Below, in pieces: positions 26,591-35,786 of a stretch of 52,813 nucleotides of DNA. The stretch spans positions 1-52,813 of the forward strand of contig JAISHE010000025.1 of assembly GCA_031262745.1 (NCBI GenBank), read 5' to 3'. Made by a program: the position numbers and the translations under genes. How positions within the stretch are numbered: the first letter of the stretch is position 1; every line of letters starts with the position of its first letter. The notes under the pieces are model-generated. The model was not told the DNA's origin, did no database searches, and saw only the letters and a program-made list of their open reading frames with translations. This stretch comes from Culturomica sp. (GTDB lineage: Bacteria; Bacteroidota; Bacteroidia; Bacteroidales; Marinifilaceae).

Positions 26591-26662
26591 GGCTGGATAG
26601 TTCAATGGATAGAACGGAAGTTTCCTAAACTTTAAATTCGGGTTCGATTCCCGGTCCGGCTA
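26591..26662 (+). tRNA. tRNA-Arg (anticodon CCT)
   Basis: The cloverleaf folds completely: acceptor GGCTGGA with TCCGGCT (two G-U pairs), D stem GTTC/GAAC, anticodon stem GAAGT/ACTTT around the loop TTCCTAA, and T stem TCGGG/CCCGG. The anticodon CCT reads AGG. CCA is not encoded, as is common in this phylum. A -7-like TATTTTTG stands at 26565-26572, 19 bases upstream. Confidence 0.92.
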
Positions 26663-27002
26663 CAAAATATCTCCTATTTTCTTTACACCCCTCTCTCTTT
26701 ACACAGTTTAGTGAATAGACCTGAGTAAACTCTTCCTTGCGAACATTTTCTAAGCTCCTAAATCCAGATTCAGAGCTTCTAAATCTATTTTCAGAACTTC
26801 TAAATCTAATTTCAGAGCCTAAAATTCCGGAGTTAGAGTTTCTAAATCCGATTTCAGAAGCCACAAATCCGGTCACATGATTAACAAATCCGGTTTTATA
26901 ACCTAAAAAACCATTTTTATAACAATCGCATCCGTAGCAGGAGCTTCTAAATCTATTTTCAGAACAATAGCATCTACTCATTAACCTATGGGAGTATTGC
27001 AA
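26625..27002 (-). pseudogene. Heptad-repeat ORF, doubtful or decayed
   Basis: A 125-codon frame built of about 11 seven-residue units with a near-invariant Phe (SENRFRS, SEIGFRN, YKTGFVN), ending in LENVRKEEFTQVYSLNCV. That ending matches the repeat gene at the right edge of the window (SENVLREYATGVYSQNCV). The last ~16 codons run antisense across tRNA-Arg(CCT), which is unlikely for a working gene, so the true end was probably lost or the repeat is not translated. No function is known. The unbroken frame over diverged units argues that it was, or is, coding. Confidence 0.35.
26751..26979 (-). repeat. Diverged 21-bp palindromic repeat array, copy 1
   Basis: The 26663-27209 intergenic stretch is filled mainly by this array. 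Read on the minus strand, units such as AGATTTAGAAGCTCTGAATCT are near-perfect palindromes. Most units can form a hairpin with the core TTnRGnnnnnCYnAA. Unit length stays at 21 bases although sequences differ widely. The same unit design occurs at 52595-52758. Confidence 0.7.
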
Positions 27003-27179
27003 TAAGCATAATAATCTATCTTTCTTTTGGCACTATATTTGCGTATTATGAGGTTGTATTATTGCTTACGAAACATAGAATTCGGCATCGTATATTTCGA
27101 GAATTGAAGATTATAAAAAACTTGAAATATTTTATGTGATGAATGTTTTTAGATAATTCAAATAAATTTATGCTTAAAG

Positions 27180-27212
27180 TATTGTAAATTAGAAAGTAAT
27201 ACTTTATATTTG
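27180..27212 (+). promoter_or_regulatory. Promoter-like site for the giant adhesin operon
   Basis: TATTG (27180-27184) stands 20 bases before TATATTTG (27205-27212), a match to the Bacteroidota -7 consensus TAnnTTTG. Transcription would begin around 27217-27219, only a few bases before the ATG at 27225. Confidence 0.45.
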
Positions 27213-27224
27213 CTTGTTGGTAAA

Positions 27225-30200
27225 ATGTGGGGAAGGTTTGTTTTTTCTAATCATAAGGATTTGAATATTAGTTGTTTACAAAAGTCTATAATTAAGGTAA
27301 TAAAGAAGAGTTTCTTGTTAGCCTTACTTCTTTCGATATTTACGGTCAATATTTCCGCTCAAACAACCCGTTTTGTAAGACCTCAAACGTCCGGTAACGG
27401 TTCCGGTAGTAGCTGGGCAAATGCTTCAAATGATATACAAGCGATGATTGATGCTTCGCAGGCAGGAGACAAGGTTTTTGTGGCAGCCGGCACATACTAT
27501 GCCGTTCAACAAGGGAAGTCGGTAACCGACGGTGTAGGTACCGGTTCGGTTGCTTCCCGTCAGCGTTCATTTGCTATGAAAGACGGAGTTGCGGTCTACG
27601 GTGGTTTCAGCGGTAGTGAAAGCAGTCCCGATCAGCGTGTGCGTAAAACAAATGCGGAATACGGTTGGGAATGGGCAAATGAAACTGTTTTGAGCGGGGA
27701 CGTGCCCGACGGCATCACCGATAATTGGACTATCGGTAGCAACGGCAATAGTTGGGTGGCAGGCGGCTATTCAGGTGATAATGTTTATCATGTTGTTTGG
27801 TTTGCTGCCAACGGTTTCACGGGAACCACAACCGCCGGCATACCGAGAGCACTGCCGTTGGCAAATGAAACGCTTCTTGACGGTTTCACTATTGTCGGAG
27901 GTAGTGCAGACGGAGATAATTCTTATGTTCAGGGAGCAATGAGTTATGGAGGCGGTGTTTATTTGACCGCTAACGGTGTTGTGAGCAACTGTGTTATACA
28001 AAAGAACCAATCGCAGCTTTTCGGTGGCGGTGTTTTCATGAACTACGGCGGACGTTTGACGGATAGTTACGTTGGAAGTAATGCGTGCAGCGGTTCAAAT
28101 GCCGCTTATGGCTATGGAGGTGGTGTTTTTGCTGTCGGAGAGGGAAACGTTGAACACACTTTTGTGGTTAACAACAGTTCGCGCAAAGGCGGCGGTGTCT
28201 ACTTTCAGAAAGACGATGCTACGGTTGGATATAATTTGGTTGCGGAAGGAAGTATTATTGCCAACAACACTTGTGAAGTTGAAGCCGGTGGTATCTACTG
28301 CGACAAAGCCGGTGTGGTTACGGCTTGTTATATTTTGAACAACGTGTGTGCCAATTCATTCGGTGTAAACATCGGTTATAGCGGCGGTGTGTATGCCGAC
28401 GGTTATATGATACTTTCCGGTTCCGCCCTTTCCGGTAATTCCGCTTCTTTGAATAGTCGACAACTTTATGCCGTTAATGTTTCTCAATCCACTTCCACTC
28501 AGGTTGCTTCCGTGCAGATTTATAACAGTGCGATAGAAAATTATTCAACATCAATGTATCCGTTGGCAGATGTGTCGGAACTTATCAACATCGATAATAA
28601 TTCACCGGAATATTCTCCGCAATTTAATAGGGAGCCGCTTGACGGAAATGATGATCCGATAGACGGCATCTTTGTCTACGCCGACATGTTCGGTAATACT
28701 TATGCGGATCCTCTGTCGCCTTCTTATTATGCCGATAAAACTTTTGTTGATTGGAATAAGGGGGATTGTTCGATACTTATCAAAGCCGGTATTTCTCAAG
28801 TTCGTGCTCCGTATATTGATTTAGCCACAGGCACACAGGTTCATATTCCCGATAGAAGCATTTCGCTTGCGGAAAACCTGATTGACGGTAGAGAAGATAT
28901 AGGTCCGTATTTCAAAAGGACGTTGGACATAAACGCTGTTTTAATAGACGGATTCCGGACTGTTTTTGTGGATAACACTTCTTCTGTCTGTGGCGACGGT
29001 AGTTCGTGGGATTCTCCCTTGCGTTTTATTATTCCTGCAATGGAATATCTTTCAACAACCTACGGTGAAGGTCGTGTGTGTATCAAAGAGGGGCAATATT
29101 ATCCGCTAACGTCTTCTACCGGAAGTTCTGCTACGCAATACTTATTTGCTATGAAAAACGGTGTGAGCATTATAGGCGGTTTCCCGTCTTCTCTCACCGG
29201 TACGACTATAACGGATTCTTTGCGAAATCCCAATGTGCACAGAACGGTTTTTCACGGAGATATAAGTGAGGGTAGTTATTTGGATACCAATATTTTCCAC
29301 TTAGTTGTTTTTGACGGCAATTTTACCAAAGAAACGGTTCTTGACGGCGTAAATCTGCGGAATACAAATTCGCTGGGAGATAATGCGGGTGGTTCATCCG
29401 TTTCCGGAGGTGCCATTAAAGTTCTTTCGAGAAATGTGATTATCCGTAATTGTATAATTGAAAACTGTAAATCGGTAGACGGAGCTGCAATATATGCGAC
29501 TCAGCCGTTTGAAATGTATAATTGTGTGGTACACAATAATGAGGCAACGGCAAATGCAGGCAGTATAATTTATTTGGATTTTGTTGTAAGTGATGCCGTA
29601 GCAAATTGGGCGCAGTTGCTTAATAATACTTTTGCCCGCAATAAAGCGAGCAGCGTTGTTCGTATGAATTACGCATGGTGGGGTAATTTTAATTTTATTG
29701 CTTATCGAAACATTTTTTGGGGAAACAGCGGAGCTTATTACTACAATGCTTACAATGGCACTGCGAGTGCAAATGGTGCTGCCTATTTGAATGCGTATGA
29801 TGTCAATGCTATTCCCCAAGGTCAAGATTACACTAATGACAATAACACCGGTGTTGCAATAGGGGCATTCACGGAAGAAAAGAATGTGTTATTTTTCGTG
29901 AACCCGACTTTGCAAACAGGAGTGATTGCGAACGGTGGCTACGGCACTCAAGACGGTAATCCTGCTTCGTTTCAATCACAATGCGTTGTTGCTCCCTTTG
30001 ATAACGTCAATGTTGCTAATGGGAATGCTTATCCGATAGCATTTGATATGGAGGGTAATAGCAGAACCGGAGATGTTCAAGATCTCGGAGCATTGAATAG
30101 ATATTGCGGAGATGCTCCGTCTGCCGGTTTCACTCAATGGTATGTGAGCGAAACAGGATTGGATGCATGGACAGTTGGAGGGATCGTTTGGGTTTCAGTA

Positions 30201-33200
30201 GGTGGTGAAAATATTGCTTTAGTAGGTGGTGAAAGTTGGGCAGCTCCGGTGAAATTAGATGCACTTTTGGAGTCGAATAAAATTCAAGCTGGTGATGAGA
30301 TATGGATAGCAAAAGGAACCAACACAATAAGAAGAGAATTGAATCTACCGGCAGGTGTGAAGGTCTACGGCGGTTTCAATTGGGAAACGAATGTCGATAA
30401 TCCGAGTATGACTGATCGCTCTTATGAAACCGTAATCACTTTCTCCGCAGGTTTGAGCGGTTCGCTTGTCAATCAAAGCATTGCATTGCCGGATACCGAG
30501 CAGGTCTTATATGATAAAATCACTTTTGTCGGTAAAACAAATAACACGGCTTCGCTTGTGAAACTCAACGGAGGTGTTGTTATGAATAATTGCGTTATTC
30601 GTGATAATGAATACGTCAACGGGAATGATATTATTTATGGAGCCGGTGTTGACATGAGGGGCAATAATGTTTTGACTAATTGTGTTATTTCAGGCAATAG
30701 TCTGAGAAATACCGGAACAAGGATGGCGCGTGGTGCTGCAATTTTTATGGATGACGGTGAGATTTATAATTGCGTGATAGCCGATAATTATGTAACTTCA
30801 AATAATGTAGGTGCTTTTACAATCTACTTGGCAGGAAGTGCAAAGATTTATAATTCAACGATTGCCGATAATACTTTCGGTACAACTCCAAATGAAACTG
30901 CCGTTATAAAAACGTGGGCAGCGGATAATACTTTCCGTCCTATGATTACCAATACGATAGTCTACGGCAATGGCAGTCAGACAATTACTAATCAGGGTGC
31001 CGGCGCAAATGCTTTGTATGTCGGCTATTCTTTAGTGCCCGGTTCTTCTTATGTGGGACAAAACAATAATATCGACGGAAATCCGGCTTTTAATACGGCA
31101 TCCTCCGATATTCCTCAAAAGTATCGACTTACGTCGGCATCTGCCGCTTTGAATCAGGGTGTTTATTACGATAATATTCCTACTACCGATTTGGACGGAG
31201 AAGAACGTATTGTAGGTTGTAGCGTTGATTTGGGTGCCTACGAGTTTAATCAGGGAGATGAGGGCACTACTATTGTGCCGTATACAATCGGAGATACCGT
31301 GCGTGTTTATGTAACTAAACAGGGAGAGGGAACGGCAACCGGCGATTCGTGGGCTAATGCTTTGTGTGAAGATGTGTTGCAGGAAGCAATTAATTATTTA
31401 GCCGATGTGCAATATGCGACAAAAGCTTCGAGACAGGTTTGGGTGGGAGTCGGCTTGAACTACAACAGTGGCGGTGGCAACGGCAAAGAAGCGTATTTTT
31501 ATCCTACGGAAGAAGGCACACTTGGAGGTGAACGCAGTAAAAGTTTCCGCATGCGTGCGGGAGTTGACGTGATAGGCTCTTTTGCAGGTAATGAAGCAAC
31601 ACTTAATGAGAGGTTACTTGCAGTGGGCGGCGAACAAAGGGTTATAACAGTTTTGAGCGGTGATTTGAAGCAAAACGGCAGGAAAGCCGACTTTGCATAT
31701 AGAGTAGTGGAATTTGCGGCTGATGACGATTTTACGAGTAAGCCGGCTGTGTTGAGAGATTTTGTAATAACAAACGGGAATGCAAATCATCCGAGTGTAG
31801 CGAATTATCAGCATGGCGGTGGTGTTTTGGTAGCTCAGGGTGGAATAGTTATGAATTCCAATATACGTAAGTGTTATGCTTTACGTGAGGGCGGAGGTGT
31901 TTATTTGGAAAGTGCGGATGATGCCGAATTAACGGATCCTCCTAAGGTGGCTCGCTTGATAGGTTCGGTTGTAGATAGCTGTGAAGCGGAAACCGGCGGA
32001 GGTGTGTATGCCGGTGCTTATTCGTTTGTTACGGGTAGTACGATTGTGGCAAATAAAGCTAAAAGAGGCGGCGGTTTGGCTTTTGACTGGCCCCCTCCGC
32101 TTGTGATGAGTACGGTTGTTTGGGGCAACACGGCTACATCGGCTAAAAACGTTTTAGGCGATATGGAACGTCAACTTCCGCAGGGATTTACGACAAATCT
32201 TCCCACTTTCGTAAATGCTTTTAACTATTCGGCGATTGAAGGCGTGCAGGCTTCCGGAGTAGACAATATCACTCTTTCTTCTTCTAACGAATCTCAGGAT
32301 GATCTTTCTCCTGCTTTTCTTAATATGGGAGACGGGCTTGTTGTCGGTGGATGGAGTATAAAGCCTACTTCTGCTCTCATCGACAGAGGTATACATACCG
32401 GTATGTTGGGCATGAACGATTTACAAAGTTTACGGTCATGGTATATGATCGGTGAAACGGATATTATAGGAAATAATCGTGTGAAAACACTTTCTTCGGG
32501 AGAAAGCGGAGCATTTATGGACATAGGAGCCTATGAATCACAGGAAGCTATTGTTTTGGAGAAAGATGCAAATAACCGGATCTACGTAACCGGTATGGCT
32601 CGCGGTAAAAAGGACGGTTCATCATGGTCGGATGCCACAAGCGATTTGCAAGCTGCCATGAATTATTTTGCAGATAAATCTTACAGAGGTGAAGTGTGGA
32701 TACAGGGAGGAAGAACTTATGTTCCCGTTAACCAGATTGACACCACTGTCCTTGATACTCGTAATGCTTCTTTCAAGTTGAATCCTAATGTGGATGTTTA
32801 CGGAAGTTTCTACGGAAATGAAACTTCACTTGATCAACGACAACGTTTGGATTATAATGAGAACGGAATTATAGAAGATTTTGAATTTTATTACGCAACG
32901 GTTTTAAGCGGTGTCATAAATATCGGTAATAAAAATAATGCAACTTATCACGTTATGTATTACAATCCGACTTCTACGGCGGAGCAGGCAATCACGATTG
33001 ACGGTATCACGGTGATCGGAGGTAGAGCAACATCACCGACAACCGGTGCAGAAATAAATACACGTGGCGGAGGTATTTACGCTACTTCACCGGTTATCAT
33101 CGAAAGATGTGTTTTTACTGATAACTACGCCGACCAAGATGGTGGTGCCGCCTATTTGGCAGGTGGCGGCAGAGTTTTAGGTTCTTCGTTGGGCGGAAAT

Positions 33201-35720
33201 ATGGTTACAAACGGCAATGGCGGTAGCTTGTGGATGAACGGAGGATGGATTGTGAATACCAATGTCTTTAATTCGACATCCCAAAATGGTAGTGGTGGTG
33301 GAGCATTTGTTGGTTCCGCTACCGGTGATATGAATATATTGAACAGTATATTTGTGCGTAATGAAGCTTTTCACGGTGCAGGACTTTATGTGTCGGGCGG
33401 AAGCACGGTAACAAATTCCTTGGTTTGGGGTAACCGCGTGATTGGAAGTGAAGGCTACAAGGTGGAAGGCAGCGGTTCCGGCAACAGAATTTTTACCTAT
33501 TGCGGATTACCGGACGACGGTTCCATTCTTGGCGTTGACGTTACGGCAGTTTCAAATGTTTATCTCAATAACAACAACGAGGTGCCGAGCGGTCCTCGTT
33601 ATGTGAGACCTTCCGCCACAGCCGGTTATCTCGGTTATGACCGCACTTCTTCATGGCGAATAAGTTCACGTTCACCTTTGGTGGATAAAGGAAATAAAAC
33701 GGCTTGGACAAGTGTTGCATGGTTGCCCGCAAATGTAAATTACACCTATGTTGTGCAGAATGGCAGCTACGTAACCACTCCCATACCACGTGTTCTCGGT
33801 GATAATATCGACATAGGTTCATACGAAAGAACAACGGAATCGCTTGCAACAAATGCGGACACCATGTATGTGAGAACTTGGGAAGATGATAATCAGGTTT
33901 CCGACGGAACTTCATGGAAGAAAGCAACTTCCGATTTGCAGGGCGCGATAGAATCTTTGGAAGCATCGGCAAGCAATGCAACTAAGGTGCTTTGCATAGC
34001 AAGAGGCGTTTACATTCCGCCTCAGATTGAGTATAAGGGTCAGAATATAAATGCTTTTCTTATAACCAAAGGCAATATTAAAATATACGGAGGCTTTCCC
34101 GACGACCGCACGGGTATTTCTCCCTCATTCACGCAAAGAAATGTTTCCAAATATGAAACGGAACTTACCGGCAATGGTGTCAATTTGGCGGATGTGCTGT
34201 TGATTGACATACCTTCGGATGAAGTTCAAAATATAGTACAATTAGACGGATTAGTGATAAGTTACGGCACTAATTCCGGTGTCAACGTGGATACTACGGA
34301 TGCCGAAATTATTGTAAACGCTTGTATGTTTCGCAATAATAATTCGACTTCCGGTACGTCAACGGCTATTAAAGCGAAGAAAGAGCTGAATGTTTATAAT
34401 TCGATTTTCTATAAAAATGGTGCGGCAATCACCACCGGTAGCGGTTATTTGGCTAATAACACCATTGTCATGAATAATGCCGGAGTGAAATTCACGGAAG
34501 ATTCGGATTATAACACGATTACAAATACGGTTTTTTGGCGTAATCCTTCTTACCAATTCTCCGGCATAAGTCGCATTTTCACCTATAATGCTGTGGAAGG
34601 AACGTTGTGGTCGGGTACGGGAAATATTAAATTGAATTCAACCAATTATTATTCAAATGCTCAAACAGGCGAAAAAGGTCCGCGTTTCCGAAGTATCAAC
34701 GATGTAACGGGTTTCGGACTTGTTCCCGATTGCACTTCTCCTCTAATGGATGCGGGCGATAACAACGTTGTTACCGGTTTACCCGATAATTTCGATATCG
34801 TACATTCGGCAAGAATAAATTCACAAGTGGGAACCGTAGATATTGGAGCGATAGAATCTTCTTACTACGGAGATGTTCCTCCGAATCCTATTGTATCTCC
34901 CGATTCCTCTGAAATTTGTCAGGGTGATGATGTTGTTCTGGAAGTAACTAATGTGTCTCAGGGTGCAAGTGTCGTTTGGTATAGCGACGGAATATTAAAA
35001 GGCAGAGGTGCAAATGTTACGGTTCATCCTTCCGGTTCTAACGGAGTAACGTATAATGCGCTTATGGAAAGTTCGTCCGGATGTAGAAGTAATATGATTG
35101 CTTCATATATAGAGATAGATACGAATTATGCTGTTAGCGACTTGGCGGTTCCGGCATCGGTTGCATGCGCCGGAGAGGCATTGCCTTTTACTTTTACTCC
35201 ATTCCCCGAAGCAGGATTTTCTTACGAACTTTATAACGACAGTACGCTTTTGGGAACGTATACAACTTCACCAATATCATTGGAAAACTTGACAAAAGGC
35301 ACTTACAATTTTTATTTGAAGGTGAAGTATTCGGGAGATGAAAATGTTTGCTTTTCGGAGAATTCAAACTTGGTGTCGGTTGAAATAGTGAGAGGAGGCT
35401 CATCATCCGGCGGTTCCGGCTCGATATGGCTTGAAGAAGATGAGGGCAACAATCCGGCGCAACTTATTTGTTCGGGCGACTATGTGAAGTACGTTTACCG
35501 CTACGATCAGGGAGTGAATATATTACCAACAACCTTCTCGCCTCCGATGGTGGGACTGAGGGCTTACGTAGATTCTTATGCGTTGGAAATTATCATAGAA
35601 GGTACACCGTCGGGCACATTTACGTACACAATAAGTAGCGGCACAGGTTTTTGCGGTTCCACTAAGTTGGAGGAAACCGTTACTGCCGAACCTAAACCCG
35701 AATTTAAAATAACGAGATAA
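27225..35720 (+). CDS. Giant secreted adhesin-like protein with six beta-helix modules
   Basis: 2831 residues from the ATG at 27225; a TTG at 27210 is possible but overlaps the -7 element. The signal peptide has a long basic n-region and ends near NISAQ. Six modules of about 330-530 residues begin near 47, 578, 971, 1357, 1781 and 2211. Each opens with a GSSWANA- or GTSWKKA-like block, then a GTY and VYGGF motif, then many right-handed beta-helix coils (GGGVY, NCVI), and closes with DIGAYE, DIGAIES or a variant ('choice-of-anchor Q' type). Two Ig/PKD-like domains with single cysteines follow from about 2560 to the end (PKPEFKITR). No T9SS C-terminal domain is present. It starts a five-gene adhesin/secretion set. 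Confidence 0.85.
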   Translation: MWGRFVFSNHKDLNISCLQKSIIKVIKKSFLLALLLSIFTVNISAQTTRFVRPQTSGNGSGSSWANASNDIQAMIDASQAGDKVFVAAGTYYAVQQGKSVTDGVGTGSVASRQRSFAMKDGVAVYGGFSGSESSPDQRVRKTNAEYGWEWANETVLSGDVPDGITDNWTIGSNGNSWVAGGYSGDNVYHVVWFAANGFTGTTTAGIPRALPLANETLLDGFTIVGGSADGDNSYVQGAMSYGGGVYLTANGVVSNCVIQKNQSQLFGGGVFMNYGGRLTDSYVGSNACSGSNAAYGYGGGVFAVGEGNVEHTFVVNNSSRKGGGVYFQKDDATVGYNLVAEGSIIANNTCEVEAGGIYCDKAGVVTACYILNNVCANSFGVNIGYSGGVYADGYMILSGSALSGNSASLNSRQLYAVNVSQSTSTQVASVQIYNSAIENYSTSMYPLADVSELINIDNNSPEYSPQFNREPLDGNDDPIDGIFVYADMFGNTYADPLSPSYYADKTFVDWNKGDCSILIKAGISQVRAPYIDLATGTQVHIPDRSISLAENLIDGREDIGPYFKRTLDINAVLIDGFRTVFVDNTSSVCGDGSSWDSPLRFIIPAMEYLSTTYGEGRVCIKEGQYYPLTSSTGSSATQYLFAMKNGVSIIGGFPSSLTGTTITDSLRNPNVHRTVFHGDISEGSYLDTNIFHLVVFDGNFTKETVLDGVNLRNTNSLGDNAGGSSVSGGAIKVLSRNVIIRNCIIENCKSVDGAAIYATQPFEMYNCVVHNNEATANAGSIIYLDFVVSDAVANWAQLLNNTFARNKASSVVRMNYAWWGNFNFIAYRNIFWGNSGAYYYNAYNGTASANGAAYLNAYDVNAIPQGQDYTNDNNTGVAIGAFTEEKNVLFFVNPTLQTGVIANGGYGTQDGNPASFQSQCVVAPFDNVNVANGNAYPIAFDMEGNSRTGDVQDLGALNRYCGDAPSAGFTQWYVSETGLDAWTVGGIVWVSVGGENIALVGGESWAAPVKLDALLESNKIQAGDEIWIAKGTNTIRRELNLPAGVKVYGGFNWETNVDNPSMTDRSYETVITFSAGLSGSLVNQSIALPDTEQVLYDKITFVGKTNNTASLVKLNGGVVMNNCVIRDNEYVNGNDIIYGAGVDMRGNNVLTNCVISGNSLRNTGTRMARGAAIFMDDGEIYNCVIADNYVTSNNVGAFTIYLAGSAKIYNSTIADNTFGTTPNETAVIKTWAADNTFRPMITNTIVYGNGSQTITNQGAGANALYVGYSLVPGSSYVGQNNNIDGNPAFNTASSDIPQKYRLTSASAALNQGVYYDNIPTTDLDGEERIVGCSVDLGAYEFNQGDEGTTIVPYTIGDTVRVYVTKQGEGTATGDSWANALCEDVLQEAINYLADVQYATKASRQVWVGVGLNYNSGGGNGKEAYFYPTEEGTLGGERSKSFRMRAGVDVIGSFAGNEATLNERLLAVGGEQRVITVLSGDLKQNGRKADFAYRVVEFAADDDFTSKPAVLRDFVITNGNANHPSVANYQHGGGVLVAQGGIVMNSNIRKCYALREGGGVYLESADDAELTDPPKVARLIGSVVDSCEAETGGGVYAGAYSFVTGSTIVANKAKRGGGLAFDWPPPLVMSTVVWGNTATSAKNVLGDMERQLPQGFTTNLPTFVNAFNYSAIEGVQASGVDNITLSSSNESQDDLSPAFLNMGDGLVVGGWSIKPTSALIDRGIHTGMLGMNDLQSLRSWYMIGETDIIGNNRVKTLSSGESGAFMDIGAYESQEAIVLEKDANNRIYVTGMARGKKDGSSWSDATSDLQAAMNYFADKSYRGEVWIQGGRTYVPVNQIDTTVLDTRNASFKLNPNVDVYGSFYGNETSLDQRQRLDYNENGIIEDFEFYYATVLSGVINIGNKNNATYHVMYYNPTSTAEQAITIDGITVIGGRATSPTTGAEINTRGGGIYATSPVIIERCVFTDNYADQDGGAAYLAGGGRVLGSSLGGNMVTNGNGGSLWMNGGWIVNTNVFNSTSQNGSGGGAFVGSATGDMNILNSIFVRNEAFHGAGLYVSGGSTVTNSLVWGNRVIGSEGYKVEGSGSGNRIFTYCGLPDDGSILGVDVTAVSNVYLNNNNEVPSGPRYVRPSATAGYLGYDRTSSWRISSRSPLVDKGNKTAWTSVAWLPANVNYTYVVQNGSYVTTPIPRVLGDNIDIGSYERTTESLATNADTMYVRTWEDDNQVSDGTSWKKATSDLQGAIESLEASASNATKVLCIARGVYIPPQIEYKGQNINAFLITKGNIKIYGGFPDDRTGISPSFTQRNVSKYETELTGNGVNLADVLLIDIPSDEVQNIVQLDGLVISYGTNSGVNVDTTDAEIIVNACMFRNNNSTSGTSTAIKAKKELNVYNSIFYKNGAAITTGSGYLANNTIVMNNAGVKFTEDSDYNTITNTVFWRNPSYQFSGISRIFTYNAVEGTLWSGTGNIKLNSTNYYSNAQTGEKGPRFRSINDVTGFGLVPDCTSPLMDAGDNNVVTGLPDNFDIVHSARINSQVGTVDIGAIESSYYGDVPPNPIVSPDSSEICQGDDVVLEVTNVSQGASVVWYSDGILKGRGANVTVHPSGSNGVTYNALMESSSGCRSNMIASYIEIDTNYAVSDLAVPASVACAGEALPFTFTPFPEAGFSYELYNDSTLLGTYTTSPISLENLTKGTYNFYLKVKYSGDENVCFSENSNLVSVEIVRGGSSSGGSGSIWLEEDEGNNPAQLICSGDYVKYVYRYDQGVNILPTTFSPPMVGLRAYVDSYALEIIIEGTPSGTFTYTISSGTGFCGSTKLEETVTAEPKPEFKITR

Positions 35721-35786
35721 TTATAAATTACAATTATATGAAAACAAAAAAACTAATTATTAATTTTTTACTTAAATACAATTATC

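Noticed and set aside
26751..26979. Possible CRISPR array (regular short repeats)
   Set aside because: Units are contiguous 21-mers without spacers, no cas gene is near, and the same holds for 52595-52758.
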